DNA of 64,000 nucleotides from the NCBI RefSeq assembly GCF_900547735.1, contig NZ_URHZ01000012.1:25575-89574 (forward strand). The letters are read 5' to 3'. The notes beneath the pieces were generated by a model. It worked only from the letters and a program-made list of their open reading frames with translations. It had not been told where the DNA came from and searched no databases. Position numbers and translations under genes: made by a program. Every line of letters begins with the position of its first letter. Position 1 is the first letter of the stretch. Source of the DNA: an uncultured Clostridium sp. Lineage in GTDB: Bacteria > Bacillota > Clostridia > Lachnospirales > Lachnospiraceae. This document shows positions 25,356 through 33,186 of this stretch, in pieces.

Positions 25356-26399
25356 ATGAAAATGTATAGTATACATAAACTTAAAAAATATACAAGCAAT
25401 ATTATGCAGAGGGCAGGCCTTTCTCCGGAGAAAAGTGATTTATTTGCGGAAAGTCTGGTAGATGCAGACAGCCGGGGAATTTCTTCCCATGGATTGACCC
25501 GTTTGAAAACCTATGCTTACCGTCTGGAAACGGGATTGGTTGATGCAGGGGCAGAACCGGTTGTCCTGAGGGATACTTCTTCTATGCTGCTGATTGATGG
25601 TAATAATGCATTGGGGGTTCCGTCTGCTATGACCGCCATGAAAATGTGTGTGGAACATGCAGGAAAGAGCGGCGCCTGTTTTGCGGCTGTCCGTGGTGGG
25701 AATCACTTTGGCATGGCAGAGTTCTTTACCGATTATGCGGCACGGAATAATATGATAGGGATTGCAATGGCGAACGGCCCGGCAGCCCTTGCCGCAATTG
25801 GCGGAATTGAGCCGGTACTTGGGACCAATCCGCTTGCCGTATCAATTCCGGCCGGCCGGCATCCGACAATGACTTTGGATATGGCTACCAGCATTGTAGC
25901 CAGAGGAAAAGTTACCCTGGCGGCAAAGGAGGGACGAGCCATACCGGAAGGCTGGGCAATCGATGCGGAGGGCCGCCCTGCAACAGACCCGCATAAAGCC
26001 AATTGTATGCTTCCGTTCGGAGGCGCCAAGGGTTATGGAATTGGACTCATTATTGAGATTATGTGCAGTTGCCTCAGCGGAGCCTGTAATGGAAAGACAA
26101 TGGGGTCGTTTTATGATTTCAGCGGTAAAAAACAGGATTCGGGATTTTTCTTAGGAGCTTTCAATGTGGGAGGTATTATGGACATTGAACAGTTTAAATA
26201 CCGGGTGGATGATTTACTTGACTCAATAAAAAGTTCTCCCCGTGCAGCAGGCTGTAAAGAGATTTTTGTACCCGGGGAAATCGAAATTCGCAAAGCGGCA
26301 GCTGCCGAAGAAAATGGAATCAGTATTCCCGATGCCGTACTGAAGGAACTGAAAGAAATAAGCGGAAAATATAAGGTCCCATTTGAGTGTGAGATGTAA
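25356..26399 (+). CDS. Ldh-family (type 2 malate/L-lactate/ureidoglycolate) NAD(P)-dependent dehydrogenase
   Basis: A 347-residue oxidoreductase of the Ldh_2 family (malate, L-sulfolactate, ureidoglycolate dehydrogenases), which oxidise 2-hydroxy acids to 2-oxo acids. Signatures are DADSRGISSHGLTRLKTY near residue 35, RGGNHFGMAEFFTDYA (dinucleotide and catalytic His region), LGTNPLAVSIPAG, TLDMATSIVARGK and FGGAKGYGIGLIIEIM. The exact start is uncertain: ATGs at 25344, 25356 and 25362 are possible; 25356 follows GAAAGG by 4 bases. It begins an operon with an RraA-type protein 27 bases on and a TTT transporter, suggesting import, oxidation and then cleavage or decarboxylation of a hydroxy acid. 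Confidence 0.9.
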   Translation: MKMYSIHKLKKYTSNIMQRAGLSPEKSDLFAESLVDADSRGISSHGLTRLKTYAYRLETGLVDAGAEPVVLRDTSSMLLIDGNNALGVPSAMTAMKMCVEHAGKSGACFAAVRGGNHFGMAEFFTDYAARNNMIGIAMANGPAALAAIGGIEPVLGTNPLAVSIPAGRHPTMTLDMATSIVARGKVTLAAKEGRAIPEGWAIDAEGRPATDPHKANCMLPFGGAKGYGIGLIIEIMCSCLSGACNGKTMGSFYDFSGKKQDSGFFLGAFNVGGIMDIEQFKYRVDDLLDSIKSSPRAAGCKEIFVPGEIEIRKAAAAEENGISIPDAVLKELKEISGKYKVPFECEM

Positions 26400-26426
26400 T
26401 CTGAGAAAATAAGGAGGAGATTTAGT

Positions 26427-27128
26427 ATGTCTGTTGGAAAACGTATTTATTTACAGAGAAAGATGCCGGATGCACGCCTGATTGAGGAATTTAAACACAT
26501 TCCCGCTTCTAATGTGGGAGATGTTATGGGACGTAACTGTGCAATGAATCCGAGAATTCATCTTGTGAGCAGTCCAAAAGAGCAGATTGCAGCCGGCCCG
26601 GCTTACACGGTAAAGCTGAGAGCGGGGGATAATCTGGCACTTCATGCAGCACTCAATTACTGTAAAGAGGGAGATTTTCTGGTAGTTTCAAATGAGGGTG
26701 ACACGACACGCGCCCTTATGGGCGAGATTATGATGGCGTACCTGATGTTTACAAAAAAAGTAGCAGGAATTGTTCTGGACGGTCCGATTCGAGATATTGA
26801 TGAAATCGGAAAATGGGATTTCCCGGTATATGCTACCGGAACAACACCGGGAGGGCCTTACAAGGAAGGACCGGGAGAAAACAATGTTCCAATCAGTTGT
26901 GGGGAGATCAGCGTGAATCCCGGTGATATTATTCTGGCGGACCCGGACGGCGTTATTGTGATTCCCCGTCAGGACGGTCCTGAGATTTTGGAAGAGGCGA
27001 AAAAGTATATGATAAGTGATTCCTCTAAGCTGGAATCCACTAAAAATGGTACGATAAACCGCGCCTGGGTGGAAAAGGCACTGATCAATAAAGAGTTTGA
27101 GATGATTGACGATGTTTATAATGCATAA
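26427..27128 (+). CDS. RraA-family protein (class II pyruvate aldolase/decarboxylase-like)
   Basis: A 233-residue protein with the RraA fold shared by 4-hydroxy-4-methyl-2-oxoglutarate aldolases, oxaloacetate decarboxylases and the RNase E inhibitor RraA. Visible are PASNVGDVMGRN near the start, EGDTTRALMGEIM, the metal/substrate loop IVLDGPIRDIDEIGK with the conserved Arg-Asp, and DPDGVIVIP. The conserved catalytic residues and the metabolic context favour an aldolase or decarboxylase over RNase regulation. AGGAGGAG lies 9 bases before the ATG. It would act on the 2-oxo acid produced by the Ldh-type dehydrogenase encoded 27 bases upstream (inference). Confidence 0.87.
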   Translation: MSVGKRIYLQRKMPDARLIEEFKHIPASNVGDVMGRNCAMNPRIHLVSSPKEQIAAGPAYTVKLRAGDNLALHAALNYCKEGDFLVVSNEGDTTRALMGEIMMAYLMFTKKVAGIVLDGPIRDIDEIGKWDFPVYATGTTPGGPYKEGPGENNVPISCGEISVNPGDIILADPDGVIVIPRQDGPEILEEAKKYMISDSSKLESTKNGTINRAWVEKALINKEFEMIDDVYNA

Positions 27129-27142
27129 AGGAGAAAAATATT

Positions 27143-28144
27143 ATGAAGAAGATGATTGCACTCGTGTTGACCTTTGCTATGACTGTCAGTTTAACCGCAT
27201 GCGGCACCAGCCGGAATACTTCGGAACCGGCCGCTTCTAAAACTATGGAGCAGACCGAATATACTCCTCCTAAAACTCTTACCATGATTGTACCTTATGC
27301 GGCCGGCGGAGCGGTGGACCTGGGTGCGCGTCTTCTGGCAAAGTATGCAGCCAAGTATACGACGGCCGATATTGTCATCAATAACGTAGCGGGAGGAAGC
27401 GGCACAATCGGACCGGCGGAGATGCTGAAATATAAGGCCGACGGCACCTATATGTGCGCGATGAATCCTTCTACCAGTTACGTTTCCACTCCGGATAAAG
27501 TCCTGAGTTACGACTATATGGAAGATTTTACACGGGTAGCCCTGATTATGCAGGATCAGCGTGTCATCGCAGTGCCGAAAAATAACGGTCTTTATGAAAC
27601 TCTGGAAGAGTTTATCGCTTATGCAAAAGAGCACCCGGGAAATATCACAATCGGCTGTTCAGGAACTATGAACGACGCCTACTTTACTCCTTACCTGCTC
27701 AATAAAGAGGCAGATATTGACCTGAACATTGTAGCTTACGACGGCGGTGCGGATGCGAAAACGGATTTACTCGGAGGACATATCAATGCAATTTCCGTTT
27801 CTTACTCCGAAGCGCTGCCGATGATGCAGAATGATCAGGTGATTATTCTCTGTACTGCCGGAACGGAGCGTTTCGAGGAACTTCCGGATATGCCGACTCT
27901 TATGGAAAAAGGATATAATGTCACATTTACCACAAACCGCGGCTATGTCATGAAAGCCGGTACGGCTCCGGAAGTGATTGCCTATTGGTCGGATGTGATA
28001 GGCAAGGTCTGCGCCGATGAAGAGTTCCTGGCCGAGGCAAAGGATATGGGATTTCCAATCAAATATTATAACCATGAGGATTTTGACGTACTTGCAGGAG
28101 AAGTAATGACAACGTATAAAGAAATTCTTGCCGGTATGGAATAA
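27143..28144 (+). CDS. Tripartite tricarboxylate transporter substrate-binding lipoprotein (TctC/Bug family)
   Basis: A 333-residue extracytoplasmic binding protein with a lipoprotein signal (lipobox LTAC, Cys at about residue 20) followed by the TctC fold: LTMIVPYAAGGAVDLGAR, NNVAGGSGTIG, YDGGADAKTDLLGGHINAI and LPDMPTLMEKGYNV. Bug-family proteins bind di- and tricarboxylates, nicotinate-like or amino acid ligands. It follows the RraA gene by 14 bases behind AAGGAG and works with the TctB and TctA membrane subunits encoded next. Confidence 0.92.
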   Translation: MKKMIALVLTFAMTVSLTACGTSRNTSEPAASKTMEQTEYTPPKTLTMIVPYAAGGAVDLGARLLAKYAAKYTTADIVINNVAGGSGTIGPAEMLKYKADGTYMCAMNPSTSYVSTPDKVLSYDYMEDFTRVALIMQDQRVIAVPKNNGLYETLEEFIAYAKEHPGNITIGCSGTMNDAYFTPYLLNKEADIDLNIVAYDGGADAKTDLLGGHINAISVSYSEALPMMQNDQVIILCTAGTERFEELPDMPTLMEKGYNVTFTTNRGYVMKAGTAPEVIAYWSDVIGKVCADEEFLAEAKDMGFPIKYYNHEDFDVLAGEVMTTYKEILAGME

Positions 28145-28192
28145 TGAACATATGGAGTTACATGTTTATTGGGAGAGGGGAGGAAGACTGCC

Positions 28193-28639
28193 TTGTACAA
28201 AAAAGAAAAAATCGGCCTTCTGTTTATTTTGGCCTTGTTTGCCGCATTCTTTATCTTAAACGGCGGCCATAACGAAAAAGTCCGGATGTATCCCTATTTT
28301 GTCTGCGGGATAGGATTCGTGCTCACGGCTGTCCAGCTTGGAATCACAGTTTATAAGGAAAAGAAAGAAATCGCCTTGGATGTTTCCGCAGCGCTTACAA
28401 AAGAACAGTTTCGTTCCGTCGTAATTACCGTGGCTGCGGCATTCGCTTACATTTTTCTTGCAAGTATTATCGGTTACTTCACAATGACGTTTGTCTTTGT
28501 TGCGGCCTATTCCTACTGGCACACAGACAAACAGCAAAAATGGCTTTATATTGCGGTTGCATTGGGCGTTGATATCGTCGTATTTATTGCATTTAAAATG
28601 TTTCTCAGCATACCGCTTCCGGCCGGCCTTTTGATTTAG
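28193..28639 (+). CDS. Tripartite tricarboxylate transporter small membrane subunit (TctB family)
   Basis: A 148-residue membrane protein with four helices (LLFILALFAAFFIL, YFVCGIGFVLTAVQLGI, VVITVAAAFAYIFLASII and YIAVALGVDIVVFIAF), typical of TctB, which is poorly conserved. No ATG is available; I choose TTG at 28193, 9 bases after GGGGAGG, over another TTG at 28169 that lies before that site. It sits between the TctC and TctA genes as in other TTT systems. Confidence 0.85.
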   Translation: MYKKEKIGLLFILALFAAFFILNGGHNEKVRMYPYFVCGIGFVLTAVQLGITVYKEKKEIALDVSAALTKEQFRSVVITVAAAFAYIFLASIIGYFTMTFVFVAAYSYWHTDKQQKWLYIAVALGVDIVVFIAFKMFLSIPLPAGLLI

Positions 28640-28653
28640 AGAGGAGATATACA

Positions 28654-30156
28654 ATGGAAAATATGATGCTGGGTCTTATAACCGCACTTTCCCCGGTGAA
28701 TCTGCTGGCCGTGCTGGCCGGAACAATCCTTGGCATTGCCTTTGGGGCGATGCCGGGGCTGTCTGCCACAATCGGTATCGCCGTATTAATTCCGGTCTCT
28801 TATGGAATGGAGCCGGCAACGGGGCTTATCTTACTGGCCGGTGTTTACGTCGGCGCAACTTACGGCGGTTCAATTTCAGCCGTACTGGTCAATACACCGG
28901 GTACGCCCAGTGCGGCGGCAACCGGATGGGACGGACATCCAATGGCGCTGAAAGGGCATGCGACGGAGGCGTTAATCGAATCGGCGACCGCCTCATTCTG
29001 GGGGACGGTAATCGGTGTGATTGCTCTTCTTACCATTGCTCCCTCCCTGGCTGAATTTTCATTGAGGTTCAGCACGCAGGAGAATGTGTGTCTGGCGATT
29101 TTCGGACTGACGATTATCGCCTCCCTTTCCAAGAACCTGATGAAAGGCCTGATTGGCGGATGTATCGGCCTTCTGCTCGGCTGTTTCGGAATGGATCCGC
29201 AGTTTGGATTCGCACGATTTTCGTTTGGCCAGATGGAACTGATTACCGGACTTCCGACGGTTCCGACCCTGGTCGGCCTGTATTCGATTTCCCAGGTTTT
29301 ATCCATGGTGGCGGACAGGAGCGGGACCGTGAATGTGGACAGTTCCCTTTCGATGGTCAATAAATACCGTTTGAAACTGAAGGATTTGTGTTATTATCCG
29401 CTCACCTATCTCTGGTGCGGAATCGTAGGCGTCATTATCGGCATGATTCCGGCGGCAGGAGGCAGTATCGCAGCCTTTATGGGATATAACGAAGCAAAGC
29501 GTATTTCAAAGACTCCCGAGCTTTTCGGCACGGGGCACCGGGAAGGAATTGCCGGGCCGGAGAGCGCCAACAACGGAGTCATCGGCGGTTCCCTGATACC
29601 GATGATGACGCTCGGAATACCGGGGAATGCCGTTTCGGCCGTATTGATGGGTGCGCTGATGCTTCACGGAATGACGCCGGGGAATGATCTTTTTACAACC
29701 AAGGCGCATATCACCTATCCATTTATTTTCGGAATTCTGACGGCTGCTTTCCTGATGGTGATTATTGGTGTTACCTTTGCCAAGCAGTTTGCCAAGGTCA
29801 ACCGGATTCCACAGAATTATCTCACAAGCGGCATCCTTGTACTGACTGTTTTAGGAGCCTTCTCCTGTAATAATACATACTCTCAGGTTTACATAATGCT
29901 TTTCTGCGGAATTTTAGGTTACTTCCTGAAATGGATGAAGATCGACCTTTCGGCAGTGGTTCTGGGATATATTCTTGGACCGATTGCAGAGCGCGGTCTT
30001 GTGCGTACGCTTATTAAGACCGGTACAGGTATGGCGGCGGTGGAATCATTTTTGACCAGGCCAATCTGTCTGGTGCTGCTGATTGCCAGCCTGATCTCAT
30101 TCTGCTTCCCTCTCATTAAAAAGGTTATGGCAGACAAAAGAGCTGCCGCAAACTAA
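28654..30156 (+). CDS. Tripartite tricarboxylate transporter large membrane subunit (TctA family)
   Basis: A 500-residue polytopic transporter subunit with the TctA signature GGSISAVLVNTPGTPSAAAT and GYNEAKRISKTPELFGTG, EGIAGPESANNGVIGG and GIPGNAVSAVLMGAL. It forms the proton/sodium-driven translocation pathway of the TTT importer with the TctB subunit. GAGAGGAG lies 9 bases upstream of the ATG. It is the last gene of the LysR-controlled operon and is followed by a strong terminator. Confidence 0.95.
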   Translation: MENMMLGLITALSPVNLLAVLAGTILGIAFGAMPGLSATIGIAVLIPVSYGMEPATGLILLAGVYVGATYGGSISAVLVNTPGTPSAAATGWDGHPMALKGHATEALIESATASFWGTVIGVIALLTIAPSLAEFSLRFSTQENVCLAIFGLTIIASLSKNLMKGLIGGCIGLLLGCFGMDPQFGFARFSFGQMELITGLPTVPTLVGLYSISQVLSMVADRSGTVNVDSSLSMVNKYRLKLKDLCYYPLTYLWCGIVGVIIGMIPAAGGSIAAFMGYNEAKRISKTPELFGTGHREGIAGPESANNGVIGGSLIPMMTLGIPGNAVSAVLMGALMLHGMTPGNDLFTTKAHITYPFIFGILTAAFLMVIIGVTFAKQFAKVNRIPQNYLTSGILVLTVLGAFSCNNTYSQVYIMLFCGILGYFLKWMKIDLSAVVLGYILGPIAERGLVRTLIKTGTGMAAVESFLTRPICLVLLIASLISFCFPLIKKVMADKRAAAN

Positions 30157-30173
30157 ACAAATGAAATATTGGT

Positions 30174-30229
30174 AAAGTCTGAACTATGAAGTGATATTTC
30201 CGCTTCAAGGTTCAGACTTTCTTTTTTTC
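30174..30229 (+). terminator. Intrinsic terminator after the TTT operon
   Basis: Arms AAAGTCTGAAC (30174-30184) and GTTCAGACTTT (30210-30220), with a smaller TGAAG/CTTCA stem inside, are followed by CTTTTTTTCT. Confidence 0.92.
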
Positions 30230-30230
30230 T

Positions 30231-30330
30231 GCGGCAGAAACGGTAAAATACGTCGTTTCGCGCCGCAACCCTCGGGTTTAACCCAAGGGGGCCCGCTGTC
30301 TGTGGCTTTCGCTACGCTCCACTCACAAAA
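30231..30330. other. Structured non-coding stretch upstream of the signalling island
   Basis: Within the 415-base gap, successive possible hairpins appear: GCGGC (30231-30235) with GCCGC (30262-30266) and an inner AAACG/CGTTT; then CCC-TC-GGG-TTTAA-CCC-AA-GGG (30269-30289); then a GTGG...CCAC stem over GCTTTCGCTACGCT. No open frame here looks genuine. It could be a degenerate dispersed repeat or an untranslated RNA; nothing matches a riboswitch I know. Confidence 0.35.
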
Positions 30331-30403
30331 AACACCTCACGGAATACTGTCGGTGAACAGGAACTTTTTGACCTCGGTAAATCCCTTAAAAGCCCGGAAA
30401 TAA

Positions 30404-30432
30404 TTGAAACTTCGGCCTTTCTGTGCTACACT
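30404..30432 (+). promoter_or_regulatory. Sigma-70 type promoter of the signalling island
   Basis: TTGAAA (30404-30409), 17-base spacer, TACACT (30427-30432). It gives a leader of about 130 bases before the response-regulator/cyclic-di-GMP gene. The leader is AT-rich and shows no clear riboswitch. Confidence 0.6.
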
Positions 30433-30571
30433 AACATTGGTGCCTATGTGGACATAGTAAAAAAATTGTATATAGGTTTCTTTTGTTGTGGTAAAATGTA
30501 AATAAAACATTCTGGCGCAAGCCGTAACAATATTTTTTCAGAATGGCGGGGAAAGAAAAGGAGACAGGAAG

Positions 30572-33181
30572 ATGCTTTCAAAAAAAGTAATTCTGGTTGT
30601 GGAAGATAATGAAATAAACCGTATGATGCTAAGTGAAATGCTGTCCTCGGAATACAGAGTTCTGGAAGCGGAGAACGGACAGGCTGCGCTCGCTGTGCTG
30701 GAGGAGCACAGGGACGATGTTTCACTGATCCTGCTTGATATTACCATGCCGATCATGGATGGATATACGTTCCTTTCTATTGCAAAAGCAGATCCGGCTC
30801 TTGCATCTATCCCTGTCATCGTAACAACGCAGAGCGACAGTGAGGCCGACGAGGTTGCGGCCCTGTCCCACGGTGCGACCGATTTTGTGGCGAAACCATA
30901 CAAACCCCAGATTATCCGGCACAGAGTGGCCAGCATCATCCACCTCCGGGAAACGGCGGCGATGATCAATCAGTTCCAGTATGACCGGCTGACCGGCCTT
31001 TACAGCAAGGAATTTTTTTATCAGCGGGTGAGGGAAATTCTCAACCAGAATCCGGGGCAGAAGTACGATATCCTATGCTCGGATATTGAAAATTTTAAGC
31101 TGATTAACGACGTTTTCGGTGTGGCCGCCGGCGACCAGCTCCTGTGCGGAGTGGCGGATTTGTACCGGCAGCTCACGGGTGACGGTGGGACCTGCGGCCG
31201 TCTGAGTGCGGACCAGTTTGCCTGCCTGCTGGAACACAGGGATAAATATGAAGATGATATGTTTATCCGTGCCAATGAAGTGATCAATGCCCTCCCCAAT
31301 GCAAAAAATGTTGTGATGAAATGGGGGATTTTTTCCATTGAAAACCGCAGCATTTCGATAGAACAGATGTCTGACCGCGCCCTTCTTGCGGCGCGCAGCA
31401 TCAAAGGACAGTACAGAAAGTATTTTGCCGCTTATGACGACAAGCTCCGTGATGAACTGCTGCGGCAGCAGGCTATCATCGACAGCATGGAATCCGCCCT
31501 GAAAGAGGAACAGTTCCTGATTTACCTGCAGCCCAAATACAGAATCCGGGATGAAAGGCTGGCCGGTGCCGAAGCGCTGATACGCTGGAAACATCCCGAG
31601 TGGGGATTTCAGTCTCCGGCCGAGTTTATCCCGCTTTTCGAGAAAAACGGATTTATCACAAAACTCGATCAGTTTGTCTGGGATAAGACGTGTTCTTATC
31701 TGAAGGAGTGGGACAGGAAAGGTTATCCGCAGATACCGGTTTCCGTCAATGTCTCACGTGCCGATATTTATAATGCAGATATAGCGGACACACTGAGCAA
31801 GATTGTACATAAATATGGTCTGCCGCCCTCACGCCTCCATCTGGAGATTACGGAGAGCGCCTATACGGAAAACCCGGGCCAGATTATTGAAACGGTCGGC
31901 CGTCTGCGAAAACTGGGATTTATCATCGAGATGGACGATTTCGGCAGCGGATATTCCTCACTGAATATGCTGAACCAGATGCCGATCGATATCCTGAAGC
32001 TGGATATGAAATTCATTCAGAGTGAGACGGCAAAACCGATCAGCCAGGGAGTGCTTCAATTCATCATGGAGCTGGCCCGCTGGATGCACCTGGGCGTTGT
32101 AGCCGAGGGAGTAGAGACCAAGGAACAGTTAAACCGCCTGCTGGAAACGGGCTGTGACTATGTGCAGGGTTATTACTTTGCAAAGCCGATGCCGGGCACG
32201 GAATTTGAAGAACTGCTGAAGAAACAGGAAACCGTGGAAATAGAAGAAAAACGGGGAAATGACCGCGGGGAACTGCAGAAAATGGAGAGGCAGGCCGGGC
32301 ACAGGAAGCAGGTACTCTTAGCAGCCGATGAAGACGCGGAATACAGAAGACAGATCGTCGATAATTTTTCGGAATATTATGAAGTTCTGGAGGCTGTGGA
32401 TGATGCTTCCGCACTGGAACTCATTGCCGGATATGCGGATTGCCTGGATGCGGTTCTTTTGAGCGTTTCTCTGACCGGAGCAGGCGGTATGTCAGTGCTT
32501 CACTCCGTCAAAAGGGATAAATCGGTATGGAACATTCCGGTCATTGTCACCGGTCCGCCGGATATGCAGACGGAAAAACAGGCGATAGCAATGGGAGCCG
32601 ACGATTATGCGGTCAAACCCCATGCACCCGAAAGTCTTAGAAAGAGAATCAATCATGTTATCAGGCTGGCCACATTCCCGAAGCGGGAGCAGGATTTGAA
32701 GGAGGAGGCGTACCGCGACCCCATGACCAATGTCCTGAACCGCCGGGGATGGGAGGCGGCCACCGCTTCTCTTCAGAAGGAGGATGCCCCATTTGCATTC
32801 TATCTCTTTGACCTCGACAATTTGAAGGAGGTTAACGACACGCTCGGTCATATGGAAGGCGACCGCCTGATCCAGGAGTTCGGGGAGCTTCTCCGGGCCC
32901 ATACCAGAAAAACCGATATTCTGGCCAGATATGGGGGCGATGAATTTGTGGCTATCATGAAACAGATGAAATCGGATGATGCCGCGATGAAAAAGGGAAG
33001 GGAAATCTGCCGGGCGCTTGCCGAAAAACGTTTTGCAGAGAAAATTACGGTGACAGCTTCCGTGGGAATCGTAATCTGGAACGTGGAGGAGCCGCTTGAG
33101 GATGTAATAAAACGGGTGGATTTGGCATTGTACCGTGCAAAAGCGAATTGTAAAGGTGGATGTTACCTGTGGAAGGAATAA
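30572..33181 (+). CDS. REC-GGDEF-EAL-REC-GGDEF cyclic-di-GMP signalling protein
   Basis: An 869-residue soluble protein with five domains. Residues 1-125 are a receiver with phospho-acceptor in LILLDITMPIMDG. About 135-290 is a GGDEF domain whose signature has decayed to RLSADQF. About 300-545 is an intact EAL phosphodiesterase (EALIRW near 333, MDDFGSGYSSL near 454, VAEGVET near 509). About 575-690 is a second receiver lacking the Asp (LLSVSLTG), and about 700-865 is a GGDEF domain with intact RYGGDEF (near 785). It could therefore both make and break cyclic-di-GMP, with phosphorylation entering through the first receiver. The ATG follows AAGGAGACAGG. The next gene, a hybrid kinase, starts 5 bases after the stop, a strong hint that they act together. 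Confidence 0.93.
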   Translation: MLSKKVILVVEDNEINRMMLSEMLSSEYRVLEAENGQAALAVLEEHRDDVSLILLDITMPIMDGYTFLSIAKADPALASIPVIVTTQSDSEADEVAALSHGATDFVAKPYKPQIIRHRVASIIHLRETAAMINQFQYDRLTGLYSKEFFYQRVREILNQNPGQKYDILCSDIENFKLINDVFGVAAGDQLLCGVADLYRQLTGDGGTCGRLSADQFACLLEHRDKYEDDMFIRANEVINALPNAKNVVMKWGIFSIENRSISIEQMSDRALLAARSIKGQYRKYFAAYDDKLRDELLRQQAIIDSMESALKEEQFLIYLQPKYRIRDERLAGAEALIRWKHPEWGFQSPAEFIPLFEKNGFITKLDQFVWDKTCSYLKEWDRKGYPQIPVSVNVSRADIYNADIADTLSKIVHKYGLPPSRLHLEITESAYTENPGQIIETVGRLRKLGFIIEMDDFGSGYSSLNMLNQMPIDILKLDMKFIQSETAKPISQGVLQFIMELARWMHLGVVAEGVETKEQLNRLLETGCDYVQGYYFAKPMPGTEFEELLKKQETVEIEEKRGNDRGELQKMERQAGHRKQVLLAADEDAEYRRQIVDNFSEYYEVLEAVDDASALELIAGYADCLDAVLLSVSLTGAGGMSVLHSVKRDKSVWNIPVIVTGPPDMQTEKQAIAMGADDYAVKPHAPESLRKRINHVIRLATFPKREQDLKEEAYRDPMTNVLNRRGWEAATASLQKEDAPFAFYLFDLDNLKEVNDTLGHMEGDRLIQEFGELLRAHTRKTDILARYGGDEFVAIMKQMKSDDAAMKKGREICRALAEKRFAEKITVTASVGIVIWNVEEPLEDVIKRVDLALYRAKANCKGGCYLWKE

Positions 33182-33186
33182 AATAA

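Noticed and set aside
30433..30571. Cyclic-di-GMP riboswitch upstream of the GGDEF/EAL gene
   Set aside because: I looked for the conserved GGA/GCA-containing core and its three-way junction in the leader and did not see them.
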